In this document: positions 42,071 to 43,894 of the stretch, one piece after another
How positions within the stretch are numbered: the first letter of the stretch is position 1
Layout of the letters: each line of letters begins with the position of its first letter
Assembly (NCBI GenBank): GCA_964528645.1
Contig: CAZGSR010000024.1
Coordinates: 1-43,894 of the forward strand
Origin: UBA5734 sp964528645
GTDB taxonomy: Bacteria; Bacillota; Clostridia; Saccharofermentanales; UBA5734
Reading direction: 5' to 3'
Length of the DNA: 43,894 nucleotides
Notes under the pieces: generated by a model
What the model was told of the DNA's origin: nothing
What the model saw: only the letters and a program-made list of their open reading frames with translations
Database searches by the model: none
Translations under genes and position numbers: made by a program

Positions 42071-42094
42071 GGAATAGCACCCAGGTGCACACTC
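42065..42094. terminator. Weak hairpin between convergent genes
   Basis: GAGTG/CACTC (42065-42069, 42090-42094) outside GCAC/GTGC (42077-42080, 42085-42088). It spans the L,D-transpeptidase stop and lies before the cbiX-like stop. No T-tract follows. Confidence 0.3.
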
Positions 42095-42100
42095 AGTCGC

Positions 42101-42487
42101 TCAGCTTAGCAAAGACCCTTCGTGCGCTTCAAGCAGCATTTGACTGATCAAATCGACAAAACCAGGCTGGCTGGCCAATGGCTGGCCAATGGAAAACTCC
42201 AGGTGAGGGTGCTGGGCATTCATTTCGGCACAGATCCCGGGAATGTCCTGCATCGTGTGATTTCCGGCAAAAGTGAACAAGGGAATGATCTGGATCTGAT
42301 GGATCCCGTCATGGTACAAGGACTTGATCACGGTCCTCAAGTCAGGCTGGGCAAAATGAAGATACGCGATCTCCAGGCGTTTGGCGGAAAGAGCAGGGAT
42401 TTTCCGCAGACGATCCCGCAGACTGTTGGCCTGCTGAGCGGTCTGGTCGTTTTTACTGCCGTGGATGAGCAAAATCGTCGCAGCCAT
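42101..42487 (-). CDS. cbiX: CbiX/SirB-type chelatase, single domain
   Basis: 128 residues, the size of small CbiX proteins. Two metal-site histidines are visible: H9 in LLIHGSK and H77 in FTFAGNHTMQDIP. It would insert cobalt, nickel or iron into sirohydrochlorin for B12, F430 or sirohaem. ATG 42487 has AGGAGG with 7-nt spacing; the GTG at 42493 is too close. It lies directly after hemL, with a 2-base gap, so the pair serves tetrapyrrole synthesis. The metal cannot be told from sequence; two B12-type radical SAM proteins in the window make cobalamin plausible. Confidence 0.82.
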   Translation of the reverse strand: MAATILLIHGSKNDQTAQQANSLRDRLRKIPALSAKRLEIAYLHFAQPDLRTVIKSLYHDGIHQIQIIPLFTFAGNHTMQDIPGICAEMNAQHPHLEFSIGQPLASQPGFVDLISQMLLEAHEGSLLS

Positions 42488-42489
42488 GA

Positions 42490-43794
42490 TCACACCTCCT
42501 GACCGCTTAATTCCTGCAGACTTTCGATACAGGCCATGGCTGTCTGGGCGATGTCCGCCTCACTATGCCGGGCAGACAGAAACCAGGCTTCGAAATTGGA
42601 TGGCGGCAGGTAAATACCCCGCACCAGCATGCTGCTGAAAAATTGACTGAACCGATCTGTGCGGCTGGTTTTGGCCTGGTCCAGATTGTGAACCGGACCC
42701 GGACAGAAAAAGAGGCTCAGCAAAGATCCACAGCGATTGACCGTCACAGCAATGGAATTCTGGACTGAGGCGGAACGGAGTTGTTCTGCCAGCCAGATGG
42801 CGTGCTGTTCCAGACTAAGATAGACATCGGGGATTTGTTCCAGAACCGTCAGCGTCGCTCTGCCGGCGGCAACGGCGAGTGGATTGCCGGACAAGGTGCC
42901 TGCCTGGTAGACCGGACCCAGGGGTGCGAGCTGGTTCATGATGGCACGTCTGCCACCGACAGCACCCATCGGCAGACCGCCCCCGATGATTTTGCCGAAA
43001 GTCGTCAGGTCTGGCTGGACCGAAAAAAGCTGCTGGGCACCACCCAGCGCCAGGCGAAAGCCTGTGATCACCTCATCGAAAATCAGGAGCGCACCGTTTG
43101 TCTGGGTCAGACTCCTGAGTGTTGCCAGATATCCGGGCATCGGAGGAACCACGCCCATGTTGGCTGCAACAGGCTCCACAATGACGGCTGCAACCTGGCC
43201 TGGAAATTGCTGGAATAAGGTTTCCAAAGTGTCTGTGTCATTGTACGGGCAACTCAGAGTCAGGCGGGCATAGGCATCCGGCACACCGGCACTAGCCGGC
43301 AAACCATTGGTCAGAAGGCCTGACCCAGCCTGGACCAGGAGCCCATCGGAGTGGCCATGATAGCAGCCGTCCATTTTAATGATGCGGTCGCGGCCGGTAA
43401 ATGCGCGGGCCAGGCGGATGGCCGTCATGACAGCTTCCGTCCCGGAGCTGACCAGGCGGACTTTTTCAACCGAAGGCACCAGGCGGCAGATCTGCTCGGC
43501 CAGTTCAACTTCCCCTGTAGTAGGTGCACCATAGGTCCAGCCTGCTTCGGCAGCTTTCACGATCGCTTCCTGAACGACAGGATGGGCATGGCCGAGAATC
43601 AGCGGGCCCCATGAGCCAACAAAATCGATGTATTCGCGGCCTTCTTCATCCCAGAGATGGCTGCCCCGGCCACGGGCAATAAAACGGGGTGACTGCCCCA
43701 CCGAGAAAAACGCCCGGACCGGGCTATTGACCCCGCCGGGGATCGAGTGCTGAGCCCGGTCAAACCACTCCGTCGATGTCAAGGGTTTGTTCAT
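42490..43794 (-). CDS. hemL: Glutamate-1-semialdehyde 2,1-aminomutase
   Basis: 434 residues, class III aminotransferase fold. The PLP lysine is K268 in TTFGKIIGGGLPMGAVGG; PGGVNSPVRAF, VRLVSSGTEAVMTAIRLAR and IFDEVITGFR are family signatures. It makes 5-aminolevulinate in the C5 tetrapyrrole route. ATG 43794 follows a G-rich site (GGAGGGG) with short spacing; a longer frame adds 17 residues without homology. The upstream promoter region (43795-43894) reaches the window edge and shows only a weak minus-strand TAATAT. Confidence 0.95.
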   Translation of the reverse strand: MNKPLTSTEWFDRAQHSIPGGVNSPVRAFFSVGQSPRFIARGRGSHLWDEEGREYIDFVGSWGPLILGHAHPVVQEAIVKAAEAGWTYGAPTTGEVELAEQICRLVPSVEKVRLVSSGTEAVMTAIRLARAFTGRDRIIKMDGCYHGHSDGLLVQAGSGLLTNGLPASAGVPDAYARLTLSCPYNDTDTLETLFQQFPGQVAAVIVEPVAANMGVVPPMPGYLATLRSLTQTNGALLIFDEVITGFRLALGGAQQLFSVQPDLTTFGKIIGGGLPMGAVGGRRAIMNQLAPLGPVYQAGTLSGNPLAVAAGRATLTVLEQIPDVYLSLEQHAIWLAEQLRSASVQNSIAVTVNRCGSLLSLFFCPGPVHNLDQAKTSRTDRFSQFFSSMLVRGIYLPPSNFEAWFLSARHSEADIAQTAMACIESLQELSGQEV

Positions 43795-43894
43795 AACCCC
43801 TCCCCTGCTGTCAGCCAGCGTGCCACTTCGAGCGCATGGTAACACTAAAACTTGAAATATTACGTTAATTGGAAACCGCCAAAAATGCTGATTC

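Overview
The window reads as the chromosome of a GC-rich anaerobic member of the Firmicutes, most likely class Clostridia; the family cannot be fixed from sequence alone. The case rests on gene content and order: an NfnA/NfnB electron-bifurcating pair, type III glutamine synthetase (GlnN), the radical-SAM/DUF2344/RNase G cluster, a SpeA-type decarboxylase, the anaerobic GlpA/GlpB/DUF1667 trio, a class B sortase and strong AGGAGG-type ribosome binding sites. About 36 protein genes are supported. I see no tRNA, rRNA, CRISPR array, prophage or insertion sequence.

Layout. 140-3852: two-gene operon of a truncated class III ribonucleotide reductase homologue and a sialate-esterase homologue, both lacking catalytic residues. 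3962-8929: pgi, B12-type radical SAM protein, DUF2344 protein and RNase G-like protein. 9034-12730: speA-type decarboxylase, NfeD-like protein, second B12-type radical SAM protein. 12839-14142: divergent Crp-type regulator and rhodanese lipoprotein sharing one palindrome. 14259-18168: comFB, then the convergent YhaO/YhaN nuclease-ATPase pair. 18279-27511: a nine-gene, tightly packed minus-strand operon (nfnA, nfnB, FAH protein, pabA, pabB, pabC, glpA, glpB, DUF1667) closed by a perfect 22-bp inverted repeat. 27777-30436: ferritin, then CHAD protein and alanine dehydrogenase. 30872-32986: glnN behind a long structured leader that looks like an attenuator. 33211-38095: sortase B, a truncated thioredoxin-like DUF255 protein, a GPH sugar symporter and a divergent GH20 hexosaminidase. 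38117-40489: CcdA and a fused thioredoxin-MsrA-MsrB lipoprotein. 40874-42070: secreted L,D-transpeptidase. 42101-43794: hemL and a CbiX-like chelatase.

How the parts fit: nitrogen and amino-acid metabolism (glnN, ald, nfnAB, speA), folate supply (pabABC), glycerol-3-phosphate oxidation (glpAB), cell-surface work (sortase, L,D-transpeptidase, GH20 with symporter) and extracytoplasmic redox repair (CcdA passing electrons to Trx-MsrAB). The observations most worth following are the two-gene catalytically degenerate operon at 140-3852, the glnN leader with mutually exclusive hairpins including an ANTAR-type hexaloop, the single Crp-type palindrome centred near -41 of two divergent promoters, the possibly leaderless GH20 mRNA, and the 22-bp nested inverted repeat at 18199-18276. 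All functions are inferred from reading the protein sequences; no database search was run.
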